From NCBI GenBank assembly GCA_002383485.1, contig DFYY01000030.1:163-26313 (forward strand): 26,151 nt of DNA, written 5' to 3'. The position numbers and the translations under genes were made by a program. Shown here piece after piece: positions 7,433-16,230 of the stretch. The notes under the pieces were generated by a model. The model was not told the DNA's origin and did no database searches. It was given only the letters and a program-made list of their open reading frames with translations. Position 1 is the first letter of the stretch. Each line of letters opens with the position of its first letter. The stretch comes from Bacteroidales bacterium UBA4070 (GTDB taxonomy: Bacteria > Bacteroidota > Bacteroidia > Bacteroidales > VadinHA17).

Positions 7433-8998
7433 TCAGAACCCGTAAGGTGATCTCTGTTGCGTTGATTTCATCTCTGGCTTGCGGGGAACAAGCTGCTCTG
7501 ACATCGCGGCATTCCACGCCAGCCATGCCGTGATGATTGCATTGTGCCTCAGGTCCGGTACCAGCAGACGCTCACGGGTGTCAGCCAGCGTATGATAACC
7601 GCGGCCGTATTCAATCTCGTCCTGGATGAACTGGAATCCGGGGAGGCCGGCGCCGTCAAAGCTCTGATGGTCAGTGCCGCCGGTGTTCCTGATTGTTATT
7701 GTGTTGAATCCCATGTCCTTTACCGGTTCCATCATCGCCTCGAACCATGGCCTGACAAGATTGTTTTCCTGCAGGTAGATACCGCGGTAACGGCCGGTGC
7801 CGTTGTCCATATTAAAATAGACAGAGAACTTGTCAAACCCGGGTTTCTTTTCGCTCTTAACCCTGTCATACAGGTATTTGGATACATAACCCCTTGAGCC
7901 GAGCAGACCCTGCTCTTCACCGCCCCAGAGAGCCACACGTATGGTCCTGCGCGGTTTGGCATCAAGAGCTTTAAGTATCCGCAGCGCTTCCATCATAACT
8001 ATGCACCCCGATGCGTTGTCTGCGGCACCGGTGCCTCCATGCCATGAGTCGATATGCGCCCCGAGCAGCACCACCTGATCCTTCAGTTTCGGATCCGTGC
8101 CGGGTATCTCTGCAATCACGTTGTATACACTCTTGCCCGGGGTGAATGATGCCTTTATCTCGGCTTCAATCTCCACCTTCTCGCCTTTTGCAAGGAGCCT
8201 CTCCATTCGACCGTAAGCTTCCAGCGGGATGTTGATCTCAGTCACGGGAGGAGTGCCCTTGCCGTCATACTGTGCACCCGATGACCTTGGGATGTTGAAG
8301 GCACTTCCCTGGGTGATGCTCATGAGGATATCCTCACCGCGGAGAAACTCCGTTATCTTGCTCCGTAACTCACGCATCGCCATATAATCGCCCATAACCC
8401 TCCTCGAAGGCCTGCCGCCGGCATCAGCCATTGCAAGCTGCTCCAGTTCCTGGTCGGTAAGCCGTGTTGCCAACGGCTCGAAGCTGACCTCGTACTGCGA
8501 GGAAGAAGGAGCCATGATGATCTTGCCCTTAAGTTTGCCACGATACTTTTCAATGTCTTCAACTGTCTTGATGTCAACCAGAACCACCTCGCCCCTGATG
8601 AGGCCGTTGGTCTCTGCTGTCCATGCTACGGGGGTGACTGAGAAGTTGTTGTAGTAGGGAACAACCATGGCGGCATAGGCCTTCGTATAGTCCCAGCCAC
8701 CGCGGCTGAAATCGCTGACCTGCTCAATGCGCACGTTCGAGAAGCCGTATTCGGCCATCTTCGCCCTTGCAATCTCATTGGCCCTGTCAAGACCGGCAGA
8801 TCCGGTCAGCCGCGGTCCGGCAAGATCAGTCAGAAGATATGCAAGTGTTTCAATGTCAGAGTTACGCTGACCCTCCTGCCTGATCTTGTAAACCATCTCA
8901 AGATCAACTGCTGTCACCTGCGAGGAAACAGGCATTACAAATGCCAGCAGGAGAGCTGCTGCCAGCGCCATCCTGGGATTTACCAAACGGATTTTCAT
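7433..8998 (-). CDS. M28 family metallopeptidase, carboxypeptidase Q-like
   Basis: An exported 521-residue zinc peptidase. I chose the ATG at 8998 (MKIRLVNPRMALAAALLLAF, ending MPVSSQ) rather than one 12 codons upstream because the signal peptide then begins properly. The N-terminal part (LAYLLTDLAGPRLTGSAGLD, then YGFSNVRIEQ and GGWDYTKAY) is the pattern of plasma glutamate carboxypeptidase/CPQ homologues, and residues ~120-285 probably carry a PA-like insertion. All M28 metal and catalytic positions are visible: His315 (GAHIDSWHGG), Asp327 (AADNASG), Glu361/Glu362 (GGEEQG), Asp398 (NMDNGTG) and His469 (GYHTLADT). It likely cleaves small peptides in the periplasm. It is a monocistronic minus-strand gene. 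Its probable terminator is at 6810-6844, now separated from it by the intron remnant. Confidence 0.93.
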   Translation of the reverse strand: MKIRLVNPRMALAAALLLAFVMPVSSQVTAVDLEMVYKIRQEGQRNSDIETLAYLLTDLAGPRLTGSAGLDRANEIARAKMAEYGFSNVRIEQVSDFSRGGWDYTKAYAAMVVPYYNNFSVTPVAWTAETNGLIRGEVVLVDIKTVEDIEKYRGKLKGKIIMAPSSSQYEVSFEPLATRLTDQELEQLAMADAGGRPSRRVMGDYMAMRELRSKITEFLRGEDILMSITQGSAFNIPRSSGAQYDGKGTPPVTEINIPLEAYGRMERLLAKGEKVEIEAEIKASFTPGKSVYNVIAEIPGTDPKLKDQVVLLGAHIDSWHGGTGAADNASGCIVMMEALRILKALDAKPRRTIRVALWGGEEQGLLGSRGYVSKYLYDRVKSEKKPGFDKFSVYFNMDNGTGRYRGIYLQENNLVRPWFEAMMEPVKDMGFNTITIRNTGGTDHQSFDGAGLPGFQFIQDEIEYGRGYHTLADTRERLLVPDLRHNAIITAWLAWNAAMSEQLVPRKPEMKSTQQRSPYGF

Positions 8999-9072
8999 GT
9001 TTTTACGGATAAAAGTGAATAAATATAGGGTCATAAATTTTATGCCCGTGTGGCATTAACATTAATTAACTT

Positions 9073-9080
9073 TACTTTTG
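9073..9080 (+). promoter_or_regulatory. -7 element TACTTTTG upstream of mutS2
   Basis: TACTTTTG fits TAnnTTTG exactly and lies 18 nt before the mutS2 start. Upstream, a weak GTGTGG (9048-9053) sits ~19 nt away in place of the -33 TTTG. The nearby ATG at 9088 is out of frame with mutS2. Confidence 0.5.
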
Positions 9081-9098
9081 CGCTGAGATGACCATCAG

Positions 9099-11576
9099 AT
9101 GATCTATCCCGATACATATGAACTTAAGATCGGCTTTGACCGCATCAGGGAACAGCTCTCCGGTAACTGCCTGAGTCCGGCAGGCGTCAGGAGGGCTGAA
9201 GCAATGCACTCATCCTTCGATGCTGAAGAGGTGAGGGCGAGACTTGCCCTCACAGCTGAATTCCAGCAGATCCTCGCCTATAGCGAACAGTTTCCGACGG
9301 ACAATTACAATGATCCGTACGCCATGCTCGAAAAACTCCGCGTGGAGGGCACCTTCCCCGAGCTCGAGGAGGTGGTGGCGCTGCGCGGTTCCCTCGATAC
9401 AATACGCCGGATTCTCGGTTTCTTCAGGAACAGGAAGGACGGCCGCTACCCCCTGCTCACGGAGCTTACAGGCAGGGTAGTCTATTATCCCTTTGTTTCA
9501 GAGGCTATTGACCGGATCATAGATAAGGAGGGCAAGGTTCGCGATGGCGCCTCCCCGGCCCTGAAGACAATTCGCGGCGAGCTGGCCTCGAAGAACCTGG
9601 CTGCTGTGAGAAAACTGCATTCAGTACTGCGACAGGCACAGGCCGACGGCATCGTTGACCGTGATGTGACGGTGGCCGTACGCAACGGCAGGGGAGTGAT
9701 ACCCGTCAGCGCCTCCAACAAGAGAGGGATCAGGGGGTTTGTGCACGACGAATCAGCAACGGGCAAGACCGTATTTATAGAGCCGGCAGAGGTGGTTGAA
9801 CTCAACAACGAGATCACCGAGCTGGAGCACCAGGAGAAGAGGGAGATAGTGCGCATCCTGACGGTCCTGGCAGACTCAATCAGGCCGTATATAGATGACC
9901 TTCAGGAGAACTGCAATTTCCTGGCAGAGATAGACTTCATCAGGGCAAAGGCAATTTTCGGCAACAGGCTCGACTGTATCATGCCTGCCATAGCCGCTGC
10001 CCCGCATATACGCTGGATCAATGCCCGTCACCCGCTGCTCACACTCTCCTTTGCACGCACAGCCGGCAGGGAAGTGGTGCCGCTGACAATCACCCTTGAC
10101 AGCCGGGAGCGCATACTTGTCATCTCAGGCCCCAACGCGGGGGGGAAATCGGTCTGCCTTAAAACGGTGGCACTGGTCCAGTACATGCTGCAATGCGGTA
10201 TGACTATCCCTGTCGGCGAAGGGACCGAGGCAGGGATCTTCGGCAAGTTTTTTATCGATATCGGCGACGAGCAGAGCCTTGAAAACGATCTGAGCACCTA
10301 CAGCTCCCATCTTATAAACATGAAGCAAATGCTCCGGTTTGCCGATGAAAGATCGCTGGTGATGATTGACGAGTTCGGTACCGGCACGGAACCGGTCCTC
10401 GGCGGGGCGCTCGCCGAAGCGATACTTGCCGAGCTGAACAAAAGGGGAGCCTACGGGGTGATAACCACCCACTACACCAACCTGAAACACTTCGCCACCG
10501 CGCAGGAGGGAATCAGCAACGGTGCGATGGCGTTTGATAACCAGCTGATGCAGCCGCTGTTCCGCCTCGACCAGGGGAAGCCTGGAAGCTCCTTCGCCTT
10601 CGAGATAGCGAAGAAGATCGGACTGCCGCAGGAGATCCTTGCAGATGCCGCAGCCAGGGCAGGGGAGGGAAACGTCGACTTCGACAGGAACCTACGGGAG
10701 ATTGCGCGCGACAAACGTTACTGGGAGAAAAAGCGCGAGGCAGTGCGCCGTCACGAAAAGCGGCTGGAGGAACTGATTGCTACCTATGAGACTCAGCTGG
10801 GTGACATAAAGACACAAAAGAAGGAGATAATCACCCAGGCAAAGAGCAAGGCGGAGGAGATGCTTCGCGACACCAACCGGATGATAGAGAACACAATCCG
10901 GACCATCCGCGAGGCACAGGCAGAGAAGGAGAAGACGAAGGAGGTGCGCGAGGAGCTGGACTCGTTCCGTGAACACCTTGACAGGGAGGAAAAGCAGGTT
11001 GAGGTACCGGTGACGGCAAAGCCCCGGATTGACACCCCTGCGGAAAGCATCGTGAAGCGGATCACGGCAAAGAAAGAGATTCCGCAACCGGTTAAAAAGA
11101 AGAAGGCAACACTGGCTCCTGGTGATTATGTGAAGATCGCCGGTACGGATACGGTGGCCCAGGTGACCGAGATACGCGGAAAGAAGGTGCAGATCATTTC
11201 CGGCAGCCTGAAGATGAATGTGGATGTCAGCATGACCGAGCCGGTCACGGATGAGGAGCAGAAGAAGGCTGCATCTGCAGGCACGAAGCCGCAGAAGATA
11301 GATTGGTCGCTCACAACCCGGCGCAATCAGTTCAATCCGGAGATCGATGTTCGCGGTTTGCGTACCGAGGAGGCGCTGCAGGTGGTGCAGGAGTTCATTG
11401 ACACCGCACTCATGATCCAATACAGGAACCTGCGCATACTGCACGGCAAGGGCAACGGCATACTGAGGCAGATGATCAGGCAGTACCTCGAGTCTACAGG
11501 TGCAGTGAAAAGCGCAATGGATGAGCATGTTGAGCGGGGAGGAGCAGGGATAACCCTGGTGGAACTGGATATCTGA
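9099..11576 (+). CDS. mutS2: MutS2 family ATPase/endonuclease
   Basis: An 825-residue protein with the full MutS2 layout. It has an N-terminal region without the mismatch-recognition domain I of MutS, then clamp and lever helices. The ATPase has Walker A ISGPNAGGKSVCLKT (Lys350), the Q-loop/ST region (DIGDEQSLENDLSTYSSHL), Walker B LVMIDEFGTGTEP (Asp424/Glu425), and the THY motif. A long charged coiled coil spans ~540-640. The C-terminal Smr nuclease domain (~745-825) has EIDVRGLRTEEAL and LHGKGNGILR. Family members act on branched DNA or recombination intermediates and on stalled ribosomes; which applies here is not shown by sequence. The start at MIYPDTYELKIGFDRIREQL matches the usual family N-terminus. 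It stands alone on the plus strand, divergent from the M28 gene. Confidence 0.96.
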   Translation: MIYPDTYELKIGFDRIREQLSGNCLSPAGVRRAEAMHSSFDAEEVRARLALTAEFQQILAYSEQFPTDNYNDPYAMLEKLRVEGTFPELEEVVALRGSLDTIRRILGFFRNRKDGRYPLLTELTGRVVYYPFVSEAIDRIIDKEGKVRDGASPALKTIRGELASKNLAAVRKLHSVLRQAQADGIVDRDVTVAVRNGRGVIPVSASNKRGIRGFVHDESATGKTVFIEPAEVVELNNEITELEHQEKREIVRILTVLADSIRPYIDDLQENCNFLAEIDFIRAKAIFGNRLDCIMPAIAAAPHIRWINARHPLLTLSFARTAGREVVPLTITLDSRERILVISGPNAGGKSVCLKTVALVQYMLQCGMTIPVGEGTEAGIFGKFFIDIGDEQSLENDLSTYSSHLINMKQMLRFADERSLVMIDEFGTGTEPVLGGALAEAILAELNKRGAYGVITTHYTNLKHFATAQEGISNGAMAFDNQLMQPLFRLDQGKPGSSFAFEIAKKIGLPQEILADAAARAGEGNVDFDRNLREIARDKRYWEKKREAVRRHEKRLEELIATYETQLGDIKTQKKEIITQAKSKAEEMLRDTNRMIENTIRTIREAQAEKEKTKEVREELDSFREHLDREEKQVEVPVTAKPRIDTPAESIVKRITAKKEIPQPVKKKKATLAPGDYVKIAGTDTVAQVTEIRGKKVQIISGSLKMNVDVSMTEPVTDEEQKKAASAGTKPQKIDWSLTTRRNQFNPEIDVRGLRTEEALQVVQEFIDTALMIQYRNLRILHGKGNGILRQMIRQYLESTGAVKSAMDEHVERGGAGITLVELDI

Positions 11577-11759
11577 GACTGAAATTCCGGATCAGGCTCT
11601 CTATAGAGCAGGACATCCGACAATGACCTGCTGAAGACGGGTCCCGGCGGACCGTGGGCAATAGTATGGCTGACCTGCAAACCAGTCGCCATCACTGCAG
11701 GACCGCCAGACTGCATGACCTTCAGACCTGGTCCGCCAGTCAAACCTGTTTTATATCAT

Positions 11760-11789
11760 TTTGTCCCAGTTCCTAAATGAATAAATTTG
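11760..11789 (+). promoter_or_regulatory. Bacteroidota-type promoter for the asparaginase fusion gene
   Basis: TTTG (11760-11763) and TAAATTTG (11782-11789) are separated by 18 nt, close to the -33/-7 consensus (TTTG, 19-21 nt, TAnnTTTG). The start codon is at 11810, giving a short leader. The rest of the 233-nt gap after mutS2 (11577-11759) shows no gene. It holds only a short GCTCT/AGAGC hairpin near 11597 that lacks a T-run. Confidence 0.65.
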
Positions 11790-11809
11790 CATAACGAAAT
11801 ACCTGAACC

Positions 11810-13738
11810 ATGAAGAAACTGACACTTCTTATTTCCGCCCTGGTGATTCTGATGATCCTTCCGGTCACCGGGCAGACAAATGATTTTTATGATGATGCTC
11901 CCACTGTAAAGCTTAAGGGAAGCACAAAAATCCTTGTCACAGGTGAGATTGAGAAGGATGTGACGGTTGACCTGTCACGCCTGCCGAAACACAGCATTAC
12001 CGTCAAGGAGACAACACTCAGCGACGGGGCAGTTGGCTTCACGGGAGCCTACCGCTATGACGGCTATTCAGTTTATGACATCCTTGACAGGGTGGTTCTG
12101 AAGAAGAAGAACGAAGCTGAATTTCCCCCTATAATTGACCTCTATGTTGAGATCACGAATGACAGGGGAGAGACTGTGGTCTTTTCCTGGGGAGAGATAT
12201 ACTACCCTGTAAACAGGCACCGTCTGCTGATTGCCACTTCCGTGGCACGTATCGTGCCCTCCAAGGCAAAGGATCTCTGGCCGCTTCCGGCAGAGACGAA
12301 GATAATTGCCGGCAATGATCTGGTTACCTCGCGAAATATCAGCAACCCGGTGAAAATCACAGTTAAATCGCTTGACAGCAAATATCCCATCAACAAGGGT
12401 ATGAGCCCTATGTTCTCGGAGACGATGAGGCTCTGCGTCAACGGCAAGCAGCGCGCCATACTGTCAGAGCTGCCGGAAGGGATGGACAGCGAGACATTTC
12501 ATACCGTTTTTTATGGCCGCGGGATGGGCATCCACGGTACAACGCCCTTTACAGGCGCAATGCTCAATGAACTCATAAAGGATTACTACAGGTTTTCCCC
12601 GGAGTCTTTGCAGAAAGGAATAGTTGTCATTGCCGGTCTTGACGGCTACCGTGCCGCCTTCACCCTGAGTGAGATAGTTAACCGCAATGACCAGCAGGAG
12701 GTTCTGATAATTGATAAGGACAACTACGAGGGTGCAGGCCGTTTCTCGCTCTTCCCTGCGGGCGATTTCTTCTCTGACCGCGCCATCAAGGCGGTGATTG
12801 AGGTTGATCTGCTGCTTCCGAAGAGTGGTTCTCCGTGGGCAATTGTGATCCATGGCGGCGCCGGCGCAATCACCCGCGCACGTATGACCCCTGAGGCTGA
12901 TGCCGAGTACAGGAGAGTTATGCAGGCCGTGATCGACAGCGGCGCCGCCGTGCTGAGCGCCGGCGGCTCGGCCCTCGACGCCGTCGAGCGTGCTATCAGA
13001 ATGATGGAAGATTCACCGCTCTTTAACGCGGGAAAAGGCGCCGTCTTCACACACGAGGGGCGCAATGAGCTTGACGCTGCCGTGATGGACGGTAGCAGCC
13101 TCGCCGCCGGCGCCGTGGCAGGAGTAACCGACATACGCAACCCCATAACCGCAGCCCGCGCTGTAATGGAACAGTCGCCCCATGTGATGCTTACCGGTAA
13201 GGGCGCTTCTGAGTTTGCTGCCGAAAAAGGGCTCGAGATTGTTGACCCGTCCTACTTCCGTGAGGAGTCCCGCTTCAGGGAACTGCAGCGTGCACTTGAG
13301 AAGGAAAAACATGGAACCGTGGGTTGTGTTGCCCTTGATATGAACGGTGACCTCGCTGCCGGCACATCCACCGGCGGGATGACAAACAAACGCTACAACC
13401 GGATCGGCGACGTGCCTGTGATAGGGGCAGGTACATACGCGAACAACGCTACCTGCGCAGTATCAGCCACAGGCCACGGCGAGTTCTTCATAAGATACAC
13501 CGTTGCACATGATATCTCAGCCCTGATGGATTATAAAGGCCTTAGCCTGGATGAAGCAGCACGTGTTGTGGTACATGACAAGCTGGTGAAGGCCGGCGGT
13601 ACCGGAGGAATTGTCTCCGTTGACCGAAAGGGCAATGTAAGCATGCCGTTTAATACGGAGGGAATGTATCGCGGCTACAGAACCTCAGGGGGCAAGACGG
13701 GCATATTCATCTTCTCAGACGAGCCGGACAAACTCTGA
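11810..13738 (+). CDS. Fusion: two Moco-binding-like domains + isoaspartyl peptidase/L-asparaginase
   Basis: An exported 642-residue protein (signal peptide 1-21, ending PVTGQ). Residues ~34-195 and ~205-338 look like two copies of the sulfite-oxidase-type molybdopterin-binding fold. In the first: VTGEIEKDVTVDLSRLPKHS, then FTGAYRYDGYSVYDIL. In the second: FTGAMLNELI, then GLDGYRAAFTLSEIV and a closing IKAVIEVDLL. I see no clear Moco-ligating Cys, so cofactor binding is doubtful. From ~342 the frame continues as an Ntn-hydrolase of the type-2 asparaginase (T2) family. It has PWAIVIHGGAGAI, FNAGKGAVFT, the autoprocessing site KHG|TVGCVALD (nucleophile Thr503), RIGDVPVIGAGTYAN and GHGEFFIR. It likely hydrolyses isoaspartyl peptides or Asn after self-cleavage. 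Standalone family members are usually ~300-350 residues with their own signal peptide, so this is a fusion. Confidence 0.9.
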   Translation: MKKLTLLISALVILMILPVTGQTNDFYDDAPTVKLKGSTKILVTGEIEKDVTVDLSRLPKHSITVKETTLSDGAVGFTGAYRYDGYSVYDILDRVVLKKKNEAEFPPIIDLYVEITNDRGETVVFSWGEIYYPVNRHRLLIATSVARIVPSKAKDLWPLPAETKIIAGNDLVTSRNISNPVKITVKSLDSKYPINKGMSPMFSETMRLCVNGKQRAILSELPEGMDSETFHTVFYGRGMGIHGTTPFTGAMLNELIKDYYRFSPESLQKGIVVIAGLDGYRAAFTLSEIVNRNDQQEVLIIDKDNYEGAGRFSLFPAGDFFSDRAIKAVIEVDLLLPKSGSPWAIVIHGGAGAITRARMTPEADAEYRRVMQAVIDSGAAVLSAGGSALDAVERAIRMMEDSPLFNAGKGAVFTHEGRNELDAAVMDGSSLAAGAVAGVTDIRNPITAARAVMEQSPHVMLTGKGASEFAAEKGLEIVDPSYFREESRFRELQRALEKEKHGTVGCVALDMNGDLAAGTSTGGMTNKRYNRIGDVPVIGAGTYANNATCAVSATGHGEFFIRYTVAHDISALMDYKGLSLDEAARVVVHDKLVKAGGTGGIVSVDRKGNVSMPFNTEGMYRGYRTSGGKTGIFIFSDEPDKL

Positions 13739-13782
13739 CTGGCCGTGCACAGAGTAGAGCCTGACAAACTCTGACAGCCGTG
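13721..13782 (+). repeat. Short tandem duplication spanning the fusion gene's stop codon
   Basis: GAGCCGGACAAACTCTGACT... (13721-13747) is repeated as GAGCCTGACAAACTCTGACA... (13757-13782), and both copies end CCGTG. The first copy encodes the C-terminal EPDKL-stop; the second lies just past the stop. Confidence 0.7.
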
Positions 13783-13843
13783 ATCCTTGCAACCCCCGCA
13801 GTCGCGGGCTGCGGGCAGTAAGGTTGGTATACTATAACGGAAA

Positions 13844-13869
13844 CGGCGCCCTTTACCGGGGCGCCGCTT
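13844..13869. terminator. Hairpin between convergent genes
   Basis: CGGCGCCC (13844-13851) pairs with GGGCGCCG (13858-13865) around loop TTTACC, followed by CTTTC. It lies between the converging fusion gene (ends 13738) and the DUF4097 gene (ends 13900). The T-tracts are short on both strands, so termination strength is uncertain. Confidence 0.55.
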
Positions 13870-13899
13870 TCATATCCTGTCTGATGCTTTCTGATCAGA

Positions 13900-14982
13900 T
13901 TAGTCCAGCTTCACTGAACCGTATGATGCGTTGATTGTTACCTCGGATGACGGAGAGGAGCAGTTTCCGACTTTTCCGGCCATCTCGGTGGAGGTGTTAC
14001 CTACAATCCTCCTGTCGGGAGAAAAGCGCGAGTCATCCAGTTTGACACTTCCGTAGGAACTGCTGGCATTGAGCCTGTAGCAGGCTCCCGGGTCAATACC
14101 CAGCCTGACGGCACAGTAGCCTGCTTTTACTTTTACCGTCTCAAATCCTGCAGGTATCAGGTCAACCGAGAGATTGCCGTACTTGGTCTCCACCTCCAGC
14201 TTCTTGTTTACCTTCTTGAACCTGAGATCGGTATAACCGCCCATCACTACTATGTTGTTGGCTGCACCGATATTATATCCGTCATACTTGCTGTCGGCCA
14301 CCAGTGAACTCACCTCGGTTACCGAAACCTTGGAATATTTGCTGTCGACAAGCAGGGCGGTTGCCCTTTCCACACTGAACATTCCCACGTAGCGTGCATT
14401 GATCTCAGCCCAGCCCAGTTCATAGACTGTAGCCTTTCCGTAGGCAACGATGAGGGTGTTGAGAGGCTTCACATTGCCCCTGGTGAGCTTGTCGGCCGTC
14501 AGATCACCATATTTCACATTGAGGGTTGTCTGTCCTGAAACCTCATCCACTACCACGTTCCCGTACCTGTTGTCGACAGAAAGGTTGATGTGCGCCGGCA
14601 TCTTGATATTGTAGTTGATACTGAAGTTATTGTTGGAACCTTTCCAACTTATTGATGAGAACTCCTTGTCGAAGATGGTCTCGGCCTTCAGGTTGCCGCC
14701 TTCCTCAGTGAACTGAACGGTGATCATATCCAGGAGTTTCCTGGCCCGTTCGGCAGAGGAGTGCTCGATCTTGACGGTGACATCAACAACAACGCTGTTT
14801 TTGTCCCAGGTCTCGGTGACCACAGACCCGAATTTATTGATTACTGTCAGGGTAGAGTTGTCAGTTGGAACAAACTCCCTGTGGAATTCCTTCCTGACCT
14901 CTTGTGCCGAGGCGGACAGGGCGACTGCGCAGAGCAAAGCTGCGAACAGTGACCCCCGTTTGTTAGTAAACAACTTTTTCAT
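13900..14982 (-). CDS. DUF4097-like repetitive beta protein (putative adhesin)
   Basis: An exported 360-residue protein with a signal peptide (residues 1-26, ending ALSASAQ). From ~95 on it is built of short beta repeats carrying the recurring pattern N/K-YG-x-V/L (DNRYGNVVVDEV, VKYGDLTADKL, TKYGNLSVDLI, SSYGSVKLDD, ASYGSVKLD). This is typical of the DUF4097 / head-GIN-like beta-solenoid family. There are no enzymatic motifs. It is the last gene of an ECF sigma / anti-sigma operon, and its start overlaps the end of the anti-sigma gene by 20 nt. Such triplets are common in Bacteroidota and suggest an envelope stress or surface role; this is inference. Confidence 0.85.
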   Translation of the reverse strand: MKKLFTNKRGSLFAALLCAVALSASAQEVRKEFHREFVPTDNSTLTVINKFGSVVTETWDKNSVVVDVTVKIEHSSAERARKLLDMITVQFTEEGGNLKAETIFDKEFSSISWKGSNNNFSINYNIKMPAHINLSVDNRYGNVVVDEVSGQTTLNVKYGDLTADKLTRGNVKPLNTLIVAYGKATVYELGWAEINARYVGMFSVERATALLVDSKYSKVSVTEVSSLVADSKYDGYNIGAANNIVVMGGYTDLRFKKVNKKLEVETKYGNLSVDLIPAGFETVKVKAGYCAVRLGIDPGACYRLNASSSYGSVKLDDSRFSPDRRIVGNTSTEMAGKVGNCSSPSSEVTINASYGSVKLD

Positions 14983-15526
14983 GGCTGACTGGATTTTCGG
15001 TTTCTGCTTTTATTTCTCTGAGCTGGTCAATTATATAGCTCATTACTTCAAGTTTGGTCTGGTAATGCTTTATCATGGCATCAATGATGCGCTGGTCATT
15101 CGGATTTGCCCTGAGCTCCTTCTGTAATTCGACATAAACAGAGTCCATCGAGGCCATTTCCTTCATAAGTGCATCCTTCTGTTCCGGGTTGGTAAGGTCC
15201 AGTGCGGTGAATTCATTCTCCATGAAGTTCACCTGCTGCACATAGTAGCTCTCCACCTCGCGGTACTCCGGTGATACTTCACTGAGCGTCATCTTTGTCT
15301 TCAGGTTTGGCCTGACAAAGTGATCAAATGTCCACAGTGACGAAAGTGTCACAAGCAGGGTCACCACAGCTGCCTTAAGAAGGTATGGCAGGATGCTTCT
15401 CTTGGCCACTCCGGCATGAAGCCTGGTGGCAAGTTTAAAGCTGAAGCGCTCAAAATGCCCGTCTGACGGCTCCATGTCGTCAAACTCACCCCTGTTGCTT
15501 CTGATTATGTCCTCAAGTCTGTTCAT
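14963..15526 (-). CDS. Membrane-anchored anti-sigma factor-like protein
   Basis: The protein has 187 residues. A cytoplasmic N-terminus with EPSDGHFERFSFKLATRL, a motif frequent in Bacteroidota anti-sigma proteins, precedes a single membrane segment (about 46-65, ILPYLLKAAVVTLLVTLSSL). A periplasmic helical part follows (~75-187, predicted coiled coil with SYYVQQVNFMENEFTALDL). The start overlaps the sigma gene stop by 4 nt (ATGA type) and the end overlaps the DUF4097 gene by 20 nt, so the three are translationally coupled. There is no canonical zinc-binding HxxxCxxC motif. I assign the function from position and motif. Confidence 0.75.
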   Translation of the reverse strand: MNRLEDIIRSNRGEFDDMEPSDGHFERFSFKLATRLHAGVAKRSILPYLLKAAVVTLLVTLSSLWTFDHFVRPNLKTKMTLSEVSPEYREVESYYVQQVNFMENEFTALDLTNPEQKDALMKEMASMDSVYVELQKELRANPNDQRIIDAMIKHYQTKLEVMSYIIDQLREIKAETENPVSHEKVVY

Positions 15527-16098
15527 ATTTCAAATATTTTTCTGTTCTTCAATTCACTCACCAGCTTCTGCTTTGCCCTCGACAGCTGTGACCGTGAGGT
15601 GCTGCTTGAGATGTTGAGCATCTCTGCTATCTCATCGTGGTCGTAACCTTCGATAAGGTAGAGAGAGAGTATCACCCGGTAACCTTCCGGCAGCCTCTCG
15701 ATGGCTGCCTTGACCTCCTCAACGCGTGCATCCACTTCTTCCCTGTACCTGGCGTCGTCAGGACTGTCGTCACGGATTCCTGTGTGACTTTCAATATCTT
15801 CAAAGATCGCTTTCCGTTTACCCAGGCAGTCGAGTGACCTGTTGACCACTATTCTCTTCAGCCATGCGCCGAAACTGACGGTGCCCGAGTAGGTGTTAAT
15901 CTTTTCGAAGGCTGACAGGAAGGCTTCCTGCATAACATCTTCCGCCTCCATGTCATTGTTCACAATACGCAGGCTCGTGTTGAACATAGCCTTGTAGTAA
16001 AGCTTGTACACCTGGAACTGTGCCTTCTGGTCACCTGAACGACAACCGTCAATCAGGTCCTGGTGTATGTTCCTGAATGCTGCTTCAACATTTTCCAT
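15523..16098 (-). CDS. ECF-type RNA polymerase sigma factor
   Basis: Starting at MENVEAAFRNIHQ (16098), the protein has 191 residues; an ATG 15 codons upstream is possible but adds a non-family tail. Region 2: VYKLYYKAMFNTSLRIVNND, then AEDVMQEAFLSAFEKINTYS and FGAWLKRIVVNRSLD. Region 4: LPEGYRVILSLYLIEGYDHD, then EIAEMLNISSSTSRSQLSRA. It lacks region 3, as ECF sigmas do. It heads a tightly overlapping operon with the anti-sigma and DUF4097 genes. In this group autoregulation is usual, but I could not identify a convincing promoter in the 132-nt gap before 16231. Confidence 0.93.
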   Translation of the reverse strand: MENVEAAFRNIHQDLIDGCRSGDQKAQFQVYKLYYKAMFNTSLRIVNNDMEAEDVMQEAFLSAFEKINTYSGTVSFGAWLKRIVVNRSLDCLGKRKAIFEDIESHTGIRDDSPDDARYREEVDARVEEVKAAIERLPEGYRVILSLYLIEGYDHDEIAEMLNISSSTSRSQLSRAKQKLVSELKNRKIFEI

Positions 16099-16230
16099 CT
16101 TTATTGCAAGATCTGGTTTAAGTATGTTTGACGCTGCACCCACGTATTTGAACTCTTCAATTCAATGACGGCAGAGGTGAGTGAATGCTGCATCCAAGGT
16201 AGAAAAAAGCAGCAGGAGTGAAAAATATTT

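Noticed and set aside
10692..11528. 278-codon open frame on the minus strand
   Set aside because: Lies wholly antisense inside mutS2, is Leu/Cys/His-rich with no family pattern, and follows from the GC-rich coding strand.
11577..11759. Possible small RNA or repeat with recurring GACCTG/CCGCCAG words
   Set aside because: The words are short and irregularly spaced, with no convincing fold or T-run.
13741..13850. CRISPR-like repetition after the fusion gene
   Set aside because: Only two imperfect copies ~10 nt apart with no further units; a simple duplication.
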